Assembly (NCBI GenBank): GCA_016209525.1
Contig: JACQWK010000262.1
Location: forward strand, 1-38,676
Reading direction: 5' to 3'
Origin: Verrucomicrobiota bacterium
GTDB lineage: Bacteria; Verrucomicrobiota; Verrucomicrobiia; Limisphaerales; SIBE01
Length of the DNA stretch: 38,676 nucleotides
Position numbers and translations under genes: made by a program. This document shows, in pieces, positions 8,291-17,352 of this stretch. The notes below the pieces were generated by a model. The model was not told the DNA's origin and searched no databases. It saw nothing but the letters and a program-made list of their open reading frames with translations. The stretch's first letter is position 1. Each line of letters starts with the position of its first letter.

Positions 8291-9802
8291 TCACTGCTCC
8301 CGTGTCGCGGCCAGATAGCGGCTGAGGATTTCCACGTTTCGGATGAAGGTCTCGCAGCGGATCACCCGGACGGTCGGGTCTTTCGGACGGTGATACCTCA
8401 GGCCACCTTCTTCGATCCAGCGCCCTCGATCGTCCAGAACGGACAACACTGTTTTGACCTCCGCCGGCATTGTTGGGCCGAATTTCGCGGGCGGCTTTTG
8501 TTTGACCGAAGCCATTTGAGCGGGAGCGAGCGCTTTCAGTCGTTCGTAGTCGCGCGCGATAGCTTCAGTGCCGTCGGCAGCTTTGAAAGCGTAGTGCGTC
8601 GGCATGTCCGAATCATCGTAGGTGAGCTGGTACTCTGTGGTGAAATAGAGCGGTTTGTTCGTACGCAGTTCATAGAAGCGGGCGAGGCGTCCGTCCGACA
8701 GGCGAGAGCGGCGCAGATAGTCGAGGGCGCGTGGAATCGGCTCAAGATATTTCTGCTGGCCCGTCTCGCGGTAGAGCTGGAGCAGTATCTTCATCGCGCC
8801 GTGTGACTCGCCGCCCGTGATGGCCGGCGGCTCGAACTTGCGCGCCCAAGCCGGGTGCATGTCGAAGTCATACTGCTGCGCCCAGGCAGGCTGCGGTTCG
8901 GGCATTTGGGCGAGGAGAAGGAACTCGCCGGCCTTCTCGGCGGCCGCGCGACAGCGGATGGCGAGGTTGGCTAAGTCGTTGCCGGGCGCAGGCGGGCCAT
9001 AGACGCGGCTCGCTTCGAACATCGTTTCGATGGTGGTGGCCAGCGCGTTATCGTTGAGCGTGTAACGCTGCCAGTACTGCTCGCTGCCAGGCCATGTTCG
9101 CGACCACGACTCGGGATAGGCCGCCCTTTTCACCGGAAACTTCTGTGGATCGGGAAATCGGTCGAACCCCTGCGGCCACGCGCCGTTCGGATATTGGGCT
9201 TTGAGCAAGCTTTCGAAGGCGTAACGGATGCACTCGTGGATCTTCGCGTCCTGGAAGGCGAGGGCCTGATCGGCGCGCATCAGAAACCGCACGGTGGCCT
9301 GGGTGGTGTCGTCGTCGAGCGTGGTGACGTTTCTGCCTGTGGACTTGCCACCGTCGCGATAGGCGAGCTTCTGGCGTTCGGCCGGATCGAAATCTATAAA
9401 ATAAGTCCATCCGCCGGACTGGAGTTGGCCGCTCACCAGAGCATGTGCTGTTTCGCACGCGGCTTCGAGATAGTAAGCATCGCCGGTCGCCTTATGGGCG
9501 CCCAGGAAAGCGCCTCCGATCGAAGGAGTCCCTGGAGGCTGTACCCAACCGCGCGTCGCGCTGGCCACGCCTTCGCCTTCGCGCTTGGAGAGATCTTCGC
9601 TGTATTGCCACAGGTAAGTTCCGTGGACTGCGACTTTCTTGCGAAAAAATTCAACCGCGTGGCGGAGGCCCTGGGTCGCCTGGTCGCGGAGAGTCGGTTC
9701 GGCACTGGGTGCGGCCGAGGAAGAAGAAAACATCACGACGATGGCGGCCAGCAGGACCTGCGGGCCCAGCATGCCGCTGCCTTTGGATTTCATGGGGCGC
9801 AT
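8291..9802 (-). CDS. pelA: Secreted pectate lyase, polysaccharide lyase family 10
   Basis: A 503-residue protein of the pectic acid lyase (PL10) family. The signal peptide (MLGPQVLLAAIVVMFSSSSAAPSAEP) follows a short basic start. Family landmarks in order: FFRKKVAVHGTYLWQYSEDL, GWVQPPGTPSIGGAFLGAH, SGGWTYFIDFDP, TLDDDTTQATVRFLMRAD, YPNGAWPQGFDRFPDP, RYTLNDNALATTIETM, MPEPQPAWAQQYDFDMHPAWARKFEPPAITGGES and LYFTTEYQLTYDDSDMPTHY. It should cleave polygalacturonate by beta-elimination outside the cytoplasm. ATG at 9802 was chosen over a TTG at 9835; a further ATG lies three codons in. It is divergent from the regulator at 9916, with a perfect palindrome between them, so it is a likely target of that regulator. 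Confidence 0.9.
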   Translation of the reverse strand: MRPMKSKGSGMLGPQVLLAAIVVMFSSSSAAPSAEPTLRDQATQGLRHAVEFFRKKVAVHGTYLWQYSEDLSKREGEGVASATRGWVQPPGTPSIGGAFLGAHKATGDAYYLEAACETAHALVSGQLQSGGWTYFIDFDPAERQKLAYRDGGKSTGRNVTTLDDDTTQATVRFLMRADQALAFQDAKIHECIRYAFESLLKAQYPNGAWPQGFDRFPDPQKFPVKRAAYPESWSRTWPGSEQYWQRYTLNDNALATTIETMFEASRVYGPPAPGNDLANLAIRCRAAAEKAGEFLLLAQMPEPQPAWAQQYDFDMHPAWARKFEPPAITGGESHGAMKILLQLYRETGQQKYLEPIPRALDYLRRSRLSDGRLARFYELRTNKPLYFTTEYQLTYDDSDMPTHYAFKAADGTEAIARDYERLKALAPAQMASVKQKPPAKFGPTMPAEVKTVLSVLDDRGRWIEEGGLRYHRPKDPTVRVIRCETFIRNVEILSRYLAATREQ

Positions 9803-9893
9803 GGTGACAGATCCGATCCTGGCTGGCGACTCCAAGTTAGTTTTCTTTGGACAAGAAAGAATTCCGACAGGAGAATCTTCTCGACGAATCTCT

Positions 9894-9911
9894 CACACTT
9901 TGCAAAGTGTG
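9894..9911. promoter_or_regulatory. Perfect 18-bp palindrome, candidate operator
   Basis: CACACTTTGCAAAGTGTG reads identically on both strands. It ends four bases before the ATG of the winged-helix regulator and about 90 bases upstream of the divergent pectate lyase start. A nearly identical, longer palindrome lies just after the regulator at 10489-10514. Size, symmetry and position fit an autoregulatory operator for an ArsR-type dimer. Confidence 0.65.
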
Positions 9912-9915
9912 GAAT

Positions 9916-10476
9916 ATGACAAGGGAGGCGGCACTCCAGCCCACGCTCTGGCGCACATGCCGCGTCCTCGCCAATCGGACCCGTCTGCGAGTCTTTGGTT
10001 GCCTCGTGCAGCGGTCGCCGCGGACAGTGTCCTCCGTCGCCTCGCGTCTGGGATTGTCAATCCCGGTTGCCAGTCAATCTTTGCGGGCTCTGGAAGCTCG
10101 CGGGCTGCTGAGCGCCCGTCGAGCGGGGCGGTACGTGGAATACCGTCTCAACGCTGCGACGACTGGAATCGTCCCCGTGCTCGTGCCGGCCTTGCGGTCG
10201 GCTTTCCGGCAGACCACATCTCCTGTGGACTCTGTTTTCAAACTGACCACTGCCTTTACCCACCCACGTCGCATCGAGATCTTTCGAACGCTGAAGAGAC
10301 AAGCCCGCACCCTTGGCGAGATGCGAACCGAATTCCGCATTTCGATGCCCGCATTGTGCCGGCATCTGGCAAAATTAAAACGGCGAGGTTTCATCGTGCA
10401 GGGATGCGGTCGGTACTTGGCGACGAATCCGTGCGACCAATTGGGACGCGCGTTGGCAAGACTGACGGATCAATAG
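9916..10476 (+). CDS. Tandem winged-helix (ArsR-type) transcriptional regulator
   Basis: A 186-residue protein with two winged-helix domains. The first (about residues 13-80) contains CRVLANRTRLRVFGCL, a recognition helix in LSIPVASQSLRALEARGLL, and the wing RAGRYVEYRLN. The second (about 110-170) contains FTHPRRIEIFRTL, ISMPALCRHLAKLKRRGFI and the wing GCGRYLATNP. A single chain would therefore mimic an ArsR dimer. No conserved metal-binding cysteine pair is evident, so metal sensing is unlikely. The frame is open upstream to 9847, but a start there would translate the palindrome; ATG at 9916 begins MTREAALQPTLWRT, typical of the family. It is divergent from the PL10 gene and convergent with the sulfatase-esterase gene. 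Confidence 0.85.
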   Translation: MTREAALQPTLWRTCRVLANRTRLRVFGCLVQRSPRTVSSVASRLGLSIPVASQSLRALEARGLLSARRAGRYVEYRLNAATTGIVPVLVPALRSAFRQTTSPVDSVFKLTTAFTHPRRIEIFRTLKRQARTLGEMRTEFRISMPALCRHLAKLKRRGFIVQGCGRYLATNPCDQLGRALARLTDQ

Positions 10477-10488
10477 CTCTGGGCGCGA

Positions 10489-10514
10489 CTCTCACACTTT
10501 GTAAAGTGTGAGAG
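10489..10514. promoter_or_regulatory. Second copy of the operator-like palindrome
   Basis: A 26-base palindrome whose core CACACTTTGTAAAGTGTG differs from the upstream site by one central base. Arms extend to CTCTCACACTTT / AAAGTGTGAGAG. It starts 13 bases after the regulator stop and sits between two convergent 3' ends, with no T-run after it. It may be a second regulator site (for example for looping), a terminator-like hairpin, or both. Confidence 0.6.
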
Positions 10515-10549
10515 CAACCACCAACGGATGGTGTCCGCAAAGCGATGTG

Positions 10550-12754
10550 TCATGGCTGTGGCGGCTCCAAGGCTGGCACACCGTTCAACCAGCCGAGCGA
10601 AGCAAGAAATCTGTCCGTGTCAATGAGCGTCAGGGTGAGCCATGCGCCCTGCGAGGTGTCGCGATTGAAGAAGCCGTGGCCAGCTCCGGGATAGACATGA
10701 GCGTCGCAGCGGACGCCAGCCTGCTTCATGCCTGCTTCGAAATCCCTGAGCACCGGTACGGGGATGAGCTTGTCATTGTCGCCGAGAAAAACCACCGTGG
10801 GCGGCGCATCTTTGGCAATGTTGTGCGCGGGTGAAAAGTCCCGGTAGCGGTCGCCGACACGTTCGTGTCCCCACTGGCCAGGCCCGTTGTTGAAGACGGG
10901 ATTGAAGAGCACCAGCGCGTTGGGCCTGCAGGATACCGCATGGTTGTCTTGCGGATCGTCCAAGCCGTTCACCAGCGCGGTGAAGGCCGCGAGGTGTCCG
11001 CCAGCCGAACCGCCTGCGGCCGCGATCCGTTGCGGATCAATTCCCAGCTCCGCCGCGTGCGTGCGCACATAGCGCAAGGCGGATTTCGCGTCCGCGCAAC
11101 ACATCGTGGGCGGTCCTTTGTCGCCCTTTGGAATCGTCCGATACTCGGCGCGGATACCCACCATACCCCGCGTAGCGAGATACTGGCTCTGTTTGACGAA
11201 TTGCGCCGGGCTACCCCCCACCCACCCGCCGCCGAAGAAAAAGACGATGGCCGGACGATTGTCCACGGGCTTCCAGTCGGCAGGCTTCTCGATGAAAAGT
11301 TTGAGTTCGCGGTCATCCGCGCGTTTGTATATCAGCGTCTCAGCGGCTGCTTCCGCTTTGGGACTGGCAAGCTCGGCCAGGACTGATTTGGATTGCGGTT
11401 TGGTGTCGGATTCCGCTCGATCGTTGGCAGGCGGTGTCCACCATGCGTCAAGTTGCCGGCGCAACAGCGACACGCGTTCGACTTCGCTCGCTTCGAGATC
11501 TGTCTTCTCCCATGGATCAGTTTGAAGATTGTAAAGCTCAGGCTTGCCACCAGGCACTGTGCGGTCTTCGGGAACAATTAACTTCCACCAACCATCAATG
11601 ATCCACCGGTGCTCTAAACTGCGAGTGGGTTTCTCCACGTCGGCAATGTTGTGAGCGTATTGCTCGCCGTACACAGTGGTTCGGCGGGCGACGGCCTCGC
11701 GGTCAGTGAGGTCAATTCCCGGCAGACTCTGCGGCAACGGCGTCTTCAGCAGCGAGGCCAGTGTCGGCCAGAGGTCCACGTTGCTCGCGAGCTTTTCCTT
11801 GTTCAGATGGGGCAGCACGCGGCCTGGCCATCGCACCATGATGGGCGTGCGCACGCCGCCTTCGTAAGGCGTAAGCTTGGAGCGCGGCGCGAACCGGTTG
11901 GTCCTCGCGGGATCTTGAATCCAGCCGTTATCGGTCGTGTAGATGACAATGGTGTTGGTGCTCTGTCCTCGCTTTTCCAGGTGATCGAGAAGGTCGCCGC
12001 AGGTCTGGTCGAACCATTCCACGGAGGCCCAGTAGCGCGCGACTGCTTCGGTGGGCGCGATCTTGAGATACTTTTGCAGCAAGGGGTCCGGCGGCGTGTG
12101 CGGCGCGTGCGGCAACATGGGGGCGTACCACACCAACCAAGGCTTGTCGCCGGCTTCGGCGATGAAACGGTAAATCGGCTCAAGACCCTTGCGCCCGATT
12201 TCAAGACCCGCGTCGCCATGGCGGCTGCCTTTGGTTTCGCCCTGAGTCATGGCGTGAGTGAAACCCGCCGTTATCACTGGATTGCCTTCCCACCACTTGC
12301 CCGTCTCGAGGGCGAGGTAGCCGCGCGAAACCAGGTCGCGCACGAAGTTCGGACGACGCTGGAAATTCTCGAGGATGGTGTTGTAGTAGCGCGCGTATTT
12401 CGGATTGCCGCGCGCGGCCATAGCGTTGACGCCCGGGTCGGGCAGGGTGGGGTCGTTGCCGGTGACGCCATGCTGATGCGGATACAATCCAGTGGCGAGG
12501 CTCGCCAGCGATGGCCGGCAAAGCGGCACCGGAGAATAGCCGCGCAGGAATGTGAGCGACTGCGCCGCGAGCCGGTCGAGGTTTGGTGTCCGAACGTGTG
12601 GATGCCCCATGAAGCCATAATCGGCCCAGCCGTGGTCGTCGGAAATGATCAACAGCACGTTGGGCTTGCGGTCGGCCGCGTCGGCCTTGAAAACGGCAGG
12701 CCACGCCACGGCAACCAGGAGGGCCAGCAGGCGAAAAGGAATTCGGCAGTTCAT
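10550..12754 (-). CDS. Secreted sulfatase fused to an alpha/beta-hydrolase esterase
   Basis: A 734-residue two-domain protein. The signal peptide (MNCRIPFRLLALLVAVAWPAV) precedes a sulfatase domain (about residues 28-460): metal ligands in NVLLIISDDHGW, the formylglycine site PLCRPSLASLATG with Cys79, YTTDNGW and YEGGVRTPIMVRWPG. The canonical C-x-P-x-R Arg is Leu here, a variant I recall from Planctomycetes/Verrucomicrobia sulfatases. The C-terminal domain (about 480-725) is a BD-FAE/acetyl-esterase-like hydrolase with an oxyanion FFFGGGWVGG (usual HGGG His replaced by Phe), nucleophile GGSAGGH (Ser near residue 583), acid LGDNDKLIP and GAGHGFF. Substrate is probably a sulfated, acetylated polysaccharide. 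ATG at 12754 was preferred over 12931 because it opens the signal peptide. Confidence 0.85.
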   Translation of the reverse strand: MNCRIPFRLLALLVAVAWPAVFKADAADRKPNVLLIISDDHGWADYGFMGHPHVRTPNLDRLAAQSLTFLRGYSPVPLCRPSLASLATGLYPHQHGVTGNDPTLPDPGVNAMAARGNPKYARYYNTILENFQRRPNFVRDLVSRGYLALETGKWWEGNPVITAGFTHAMTQGETKGSRHGDAGLEIGRKGLEPIYRFIAEAGDKPWLVWYAPMLPHAPHTPPDPLLQKYLKIAPTEAVARYWASVEWFDQTCGDLLDHLEKRGQSTNTIVIYTTDNGWIQDPARTNRFAPRSKLTPYEGGVRTPIMVRWPGRVLPHLNKEKLASNVDLWPTLASLLKTPLPQSLPGIDLTDREAVARRTTVYGEQYAHNIADVEKPTRSLEHRWIIDGWWKLIVPEDRTVPGGKPELYNLQTDPWEKTDLEASEVERVSLLRRQLDAWWTPPANDRAESDTKPQSKSVLAELASPKAEAAAETLIYKRADDRELKLFIEKPADWKPVDNRPAIVFFFGGGWVGGSPAQFVKQSQYLATRGMVGIRAEYRTIPKGDKGPPTMCCADAKSALRYVRTHAAELGIDPQRIAAAGGSAGGHLAAFTALVNGLDDPQDNHAVSCRPNALVLFNPVFNNGPGQWGHERVGDRYRDFSPAHNIAKDAPPTVVFLGDNDKLIPVPVLRDFEAGMKQAGVRCDAHVYPGAGHGFFNRDTSQGAWLTLTLIDTDRFLASLGWLNGVPALEPPQP

Positions 12755-12796
12755 AGCAAGTTCCCAAGCCGACCGGGCGTGCATGAGGACCATGAA

Positions 12797-12879
12797 CCGT
12801 AACCGCCGACGTGAGGAGGCGGATTTCGGTTTTCGGATTTCGCATTTGAAAATGTCCGCCTCGTCACCTCGGCGGCTAA
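12797..12879. repeat. Palindromic repeat family 2, copy b
   Basis: CCGTAACCGCCGACGTGAGG at 12797 pairs with the arm TCGTCACCTCGGCGGCTAA ending at 12879; the centre carries GGATTTCGG-type sequence. It is the same family as 2251-2338 and 31376-31405. Confidence 0.7.
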
Positions 12880-12989
12880 CAATCCACGGTTCATGGGAAG
12901 GATTTAATACCAGTCGGCGGGGCTTTTTCAATGATCCTTCACGTGCATCGACGAAACAGCCACGTTCAGCCAGTCGAAGCGGGATACGA

Positions 12990-13031
12990 TTCTCCCTCTC
13001 CCGGCGGGAGAGGGTCGGGGTGAGGGGGAAC
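12990..13031. repeat. REPIN-like repeat, right half only
   Basis: TCTCCCTCTCCCGGCGGGAG followed by AGGGTCGGGGTGAGGGGGAA is the right arm of the REPIN-like element; even the preceding GGGATACGA matches the element centre at 30770. No left arm is visible. The rest of 12755-13202 has two small hairpins (GAGGCAGGAATGCCTC, CCGACAGGAATGTCGG at about 13160-13200) and no gene. Confidence 0.7.
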
Positions 13032-13202
13032 GTGACATCCGAACACCGAACGCTGCGATCTATCCTCGCGACTTCGCAGCATACTCCACGCGGTCCAAAT
13101 TCAATTCTGGACTGCGGATGCGGGTGTCATCAAGCCATCTACTACTGGCTGAAGGTCCACGAGGCAGGAATGCCTCGCAACTTGCCGACAGGAATGTCGG
13201 AA

Positions 13203-13793
13203 TTACGTCACCGGCGATGGAATCGGTTTCAGAAAGCGCATGATAGAATCGCCGTGCTTGAGCATCTTCACTTCCTGCCAGACGGCAGGGAAGCTGAGCG
13301 TGTCCCTTCTGGCGTGACCGAGGATGAATAGACCACCAGGGGCGATGATTCGGGGAAGCTGCGGATCATCAAGAAGCTGCTGGGCAAACGAATCGGAACG
13401 GCGTCCGAGATTCTTCTCACCGTAGGGCGGATCGGCCAGGACTAAGTCAAATTGCCGGCTCTCGGCGGCAAGCTGGTTCAGAGCTGTGAAGGCGTCCTGA
13501 ATCCGGAGCTCGAAGCGGCTCGCCTCCAGACGAGTCGCGGCAAGGTTCTCTCGAATCAAACGCGCCTGGCGTCCGGCCAGTTCGACTGCGGTGAGTTCCT
13601 GCGCGCCGCGGCTGAGGCATTCCAGCCCGAGCGCGCCCGTGCCGGCAAAAAGTTCCAGAATCCGCGCATCCACCACGCGCACACCCAGGCTATTGAACAA
13701 CGCCTGTTTGACTAGGTCAGGTGTCGGACGGACCTCAAGGCCTTTCGGCGCTTTCAGCAACAAGCCCGCGGCAGTTCCACCTATAATGCGCAT
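13203..13793 (-). CDS. rsmD: 16S rRNA (guanine966-N2)-methyltransferase RsmD
   Basis: A 196-residue protein, the usual length for RsmD. It opens MRIIGGTAAGLLLKAPKGLEVRPT, the standard family start, and carries RPTPDLVKQALFNSLG, the SAM-binding LELFAGTGALGLECLSRGA, and the catalytic LADPPYG near residue 120. It methylates N2 of G966 in 16S rRNA in the cytoplasm. The stop is TAA. Its start is about 150 bases from the small gene at 13947 on the same strand, with a repeat in between. Confidence 0.95.
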   Translation of the reverse strand: MRIIGGTAAGLLLKAPKGLEVRPTPDLVKQALFNSLGVRVVDARILELFAGTGALGLECLSRGAQELTAVELAGRQARLIRENLAATRLEASRFELRIQDAFTALNQLAAESRQFDLVLADPPYGEKNLGRRSDSFAQQLLDDPQLPRIIAPGGLFILGHARRDTLSFPAVWQEVKMLKHGDSIMRFLKPIPSPVT

Positions 13794-13855
13794 TTCAATT
13801 TCTTTTCGAACAAGGAGCGAACCAAGGAATTAGTCGATTCTTCGCCCAAGCGTGA

Positions 13856-13911
13856 CTCCCCTCACCCTGGATCCCCTCATCAGATGAGGGGAGAGGGCAG
13901 GGAGAGGGGTG
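13856..13911. repeat. Short REPIN-like palindrome
   Basis: CCCCTCACCCTGGATCCCCTC is followed by inverted GAGGGGAGAGGGCAGGGAGAG around ATCAGATGA. It is a compact variant of the REPIN-like arms, placed between rsmD and the small gene, where it might also end transcription. Confidence 0.6.
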
Positions 13912-13946
13912 ATTCGAGTCGGGTTGATGACGAAGGGTTCAAAAAC

Positions 13947-14156
13947 TCACGTCTCGCGTTGAATCAAAGTCCAGATCTCCTCGAACGTCATCTTGATCAA
14001 AAGCGGTTCTCCGTTGACCATCTGAACGAACACGCCGCGCGCAGGACTTTGAAAATCCGGGTAGATGTGGCTGATGTGGGCGGTGTTCAGGATGAGGTCT
14101 TCTTCCCGTGCGGGATTCGCTTTGTCGTAAGACCGGGTAACTCGGATCAATGCCAT
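13947..14156 (-). CDS. Small FlbD-like protein
   Basis: A 69-residue protein starting MALIRVTRSYDKANPA, with AG-rich sequence (AAAGAGAAAG) upstream as a possible ribosome site. The pattern (VTR at the start, then LILNTAHISHIYPD, then VFVQMVNGEPLLIKMTFEEIW) resembles the small beta-rich FlbD family found beside flagellar genes. There are no flagellar genes here, so function is unknown. It follows gap on the same strand with a strong hairpin in between. Confidence 0.55.
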   Translation of the reverse strand: MALIRVTRSYDKANPAREEDLILNTAHISHIYPDFQSPARGVFVQMVNGEPLLIKMTFEEIWTLIQRET

Positions 14157-14181
14157 AATAAAACTTTCTCTTTTTCGCCGC

Positions 14182-14212
14182 GCGTGGCGCAGATTAGAGC
14201 TCTGCGCCACGC
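14182..14212 (-). terminator. Perfect 12-bp hairpin after gap
   Basis: GCGTGGCGCAGA (14182-14193) pairs perfectly with TCTGCGCCACGC (14201-14212) around a 7-base loop. It lies 44 bases beyond the gap stop. On the minus strand it is followed by GCGGCGAAAAAG rather than a U-run, so it may be a 3'-end stabiliser or attenuator between gap and the small gene rather than a classic terminator. Confidence 0.45.
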
Positions 14213-14255
14213 TAAACAGGCGCGCCTCTTCCTATTCGCCTGCGCCGCCGCTCTG

Positions 14256-15344
<1,089 letters not shown>

Positions 15345-15435
15345 CTAAATGAGCCGTGGATGTTATCGGCGAAGCCTGGACCGTCAACGATGAATTCCAC
15401 TTGCCTGAAGCAGGGTCTGGGGTGAGTCTCCTTCT

Positions 15436-16293
15436 ATGGCCAACTGCACCAAATTGAAGGGTTTGGCCGTTGCCGGTCTGCTGTGCGGAGGGATCTTTCT
15501 GTGGCGCACAGCCGACCCGCAAGTCTCGGATAAACAAAAGGCCTTCTCTCAAGCCGAGGTTTCCACGGTGGGAATGGACCTACTGACAGGTTCGCCGCTG
15601 GTTCTCCTGCGGGATTTGGAGTCCGGCCAGGTGGTGCCGATTTGGGTGGGATTCGCCGAAGCCCAAGCCATCGCCCGGTCGTTGCACGGCGTCCGGCTGC
15701 CTCGTCCTATGACGCACGATCTGATGGCCTCCCTGCTGCAAGAGTTGGAGGCGAAAGTGGAGGAGGTGCTGGTGCATGACGTGCGCGAAGGAACTTATTA
15801 CGGGGCGATTCGCTTGAGACGGCCCGGTGAGGAGCGAATCCGCGAAGTGGACAGCCGACCCAGCGACGCTTTGGCACTCGCTCTGCGGGTGGGCGCGCCG
15901 ATTCAGGTCGCCCGGGACATTTTGAAGAAGCTTCCGGACTACGATTTTCGCGCTCCCGACGAAGCGGAGCAGGTTGTTCGAGTGGTGGGTGTCACGGTCG
16001 TCGCCGCCACGGCAGCCTTGAGGAAAGAGTTCGATCTGGGAGATCGAGAAGGAGTCGTGGTCGCGGGCGTTTCCGAGGAGGCCGGAAAGAAGGGATTAAA
16101 GCGCGGCGATTTAATCGTCCGAGTAAATGATCGCGTGGCCAAGACGCCGATGGAGTTTCTCGACGCCGTGCGCGAAACTCCCGCCGGGAAAACCGTCCGT
16201 TTTCTTTTTTGGCGCGAGGGCAAGGAAAAGGAGATTGAATTGCCGTTGCGAACACCGCCTCGACCAACTCCGCGCGGCCAGTTCGAAGCCTGA
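15436..16293 (+). CDS. Membrane-anchored bifunctional-nuclease (BFN/DUF151) domain with PDZ domain
   Basis: A 285-residue protein. One N-terminal hydrophobic segment (LAVAGLLCGGIFLWR, about residues 9-23) should anchor or export it. Residues about 38-165 are a BFN/DUF151 domain (VSTVGMDLLTGSPLVLLRD, VPIWVGFAEAQAIARSLHG, RPMTHDLMASLLQEL, EVDSRPSDALALALRVGAPI). Residues about 180-275 form a PDZ-like domain (GVVVAGVSEEAGKKGLKRGD, LIVRVNDRVAKTPMEFLDAV, GKTVRFLFWREGKE). BFN domains have been reported to have nuclease activity in plants; the bacterial role is unclear. The PDZ fusion and the anchor suggest an envelope role. Confidence 0.85.
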   Translation: MANCTKLKGLAVAGLLCGGIFLWRTADPQVSDKQKAFSQAEVSTVGMDLLTGSPLVLLRDLESGQVVPIWVGFAEAQAIARSLHGVRLPRPMTHDLMASLLQELEAKVEEVLVHDVREGTYYGAIRLRRPGEERIREVDSRPSDALALALRVGAPIQVARDILKKLPDYDFRAPDEAEQVVRVVGVTVVAATAALRKEFDLGDREGVVVAGVSEEAGKKGLKRGDLIVRVNDRVAKTPMEFLDAVRETPAGKTVRFLFWREGKEKEIELPLRTPPRPTPRGQFEA

Positions 16294-16344
16294 TTCCAAT
16301 AAGTGCAAGAGATGAGACTGATTGTGTGAAGCGTCTATTGGAAA

Positions 16345-16434
16345 TCCCCCTCGCCCATCCTTCCGCCTTCGCCAAGCCTACGGCGGAGAAGTCGGACACC
16401 CTCTCCCCATCGGATGGGGATAGTGTGAGGGGTT
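16345..16434. repeat. REPIN-like repeat, variant
   Basis: Arms CCCCCTCGCCCATCCTTCCG and ACCCTCTCCCCATCGGATGG...GTGAGGGG flank a centre with GCCTTCGCC/GGCGGAG. It occupies the gap between the BFN gene and the pseudopilin. Confidence 0.55.
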
Positions 16435-16507
16435 TTCGTCGCATTTTGAAAGCGGATTGGAATAAGATATTCCCCGAAGCTGCGGGAAACTGGAAATTCA
16501 AGCGCAA

Positions 16508-17215
16508 ATGAGCTTCAAATTACGAGGTTTCACGTTGATCGAGTTGCTGGTTGTGATTGCGATCATCGCCATTTTGGCGGCTCTGCTCCTGCCGGCCATG
16601 AGCAAGGCCAAGGAATCGAGCAAACGAACCCTGTGCAAGAACAACGAGCGCCAAATCGTCCTCACCATGCTGATGTACTCGGGCGAGAACCAGGGGAGAT
16701 TCCCGAGCGGAGTTCGGGATAACCTGTTCGAACATTTCTCCTTCATTCACTCGGACGTGTACAAGTACCTCCAGCAAGTCGGCTCGATGCCCACCAATTC
16801 GATCACGTGTCCGAACAAGACTGATTGGTATCGCTTTGAATCGGGTGTTGGACACCGGTTGGGTTTCTACTTTCTGTTCGGCCACAGCACAGACCAGGAC
16901 AAGCGCGAGCGTGGCGCCGTGTCCCGCGAGCCGGCTCCTTGGGATTCCCCCATCAAGGACACCGACGATCCTCAGCGACCGATGATCGCCGATGTGATCG
17001 AGAAAGGGACGGTCAATCCGAACGTCACATCGGCCCCGCACGGTCCTACGGGTCCGGTTCGCAGCCGCGTTGGCCAGTTGCCGGAGCCTCAAGCCATCCG
17101 ATCACAGGGCGGCAACGTTGGCCTGTTGGATGGTTCGGTCACTTGGCAGCCACAAGCCAAGATGGCGGAACATTACGCCACCATTCCCCACGGACAAATT
17201 CGGGGCTATTGGTGA
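16508..17215 (+). CDS. Prepilin-type (type II pseudopilin-like) protein
   Basis: A 235-residue protein starting [20 protein letters not shown], the class III prepilin signal: cleavage after Gly7 with Phe8 at +1 and Glu12 at +5. A hydrophobic helix continues through [16 protein letters not shown]. The globular part holds [21 protein letters not shown] and, near the end, [13 protein letters not shown], the H-x9-DG-type signature of the large paralogous family in Verrucomicrobiota, Planctomycetota and Lentisphaerota. It is processed by a prepilin peptidase and inserted in the inner membrane. A role in secretion or surface assembly is assumed. No pilus assembly genes are near. Confidence 0.9.
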   Translation: MSFKLRGFTLIELLVVIAIIAILAALLLPAMSKAKESSKRTLCKNNERQIVLTMLMYSGENQGRFPSGVRDNLFEHFSFIHSDVYKYLQQVGSMPTNSITCPNKTDWYRFESGVGHRLGFYFLFGHSTDQDKRERGAVSREPAPWDSPIKDTDDPQRPMIADVIEKGTVNPNVTSAPHGPTGPVRSRVGQLPEPQAIRSQGGNVGLLDGSVTWQPQAKMAEHYATIPHGQIRGYW

Positions 17216-17352
17216 TTGGTTCTCCCACTCCACGGTCCTCTCCCGATTCATGCTTCGTGGGGAGAGGATTATGAGCTCGTGGCAACCATAATTAAACAAT
17301 AACAAACAATATAAAACATTGACAAATCTGCTAAAAACAGGACAGTAATTCC

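Noticed and set aside
10489-10514. Second palindrome as a plain rho-independent terminator
   Set aside because: There is no T-run on either strand, the stem is A+T-rich, and it shares its core with the site upstream of the regulator start. A double role is still possible.
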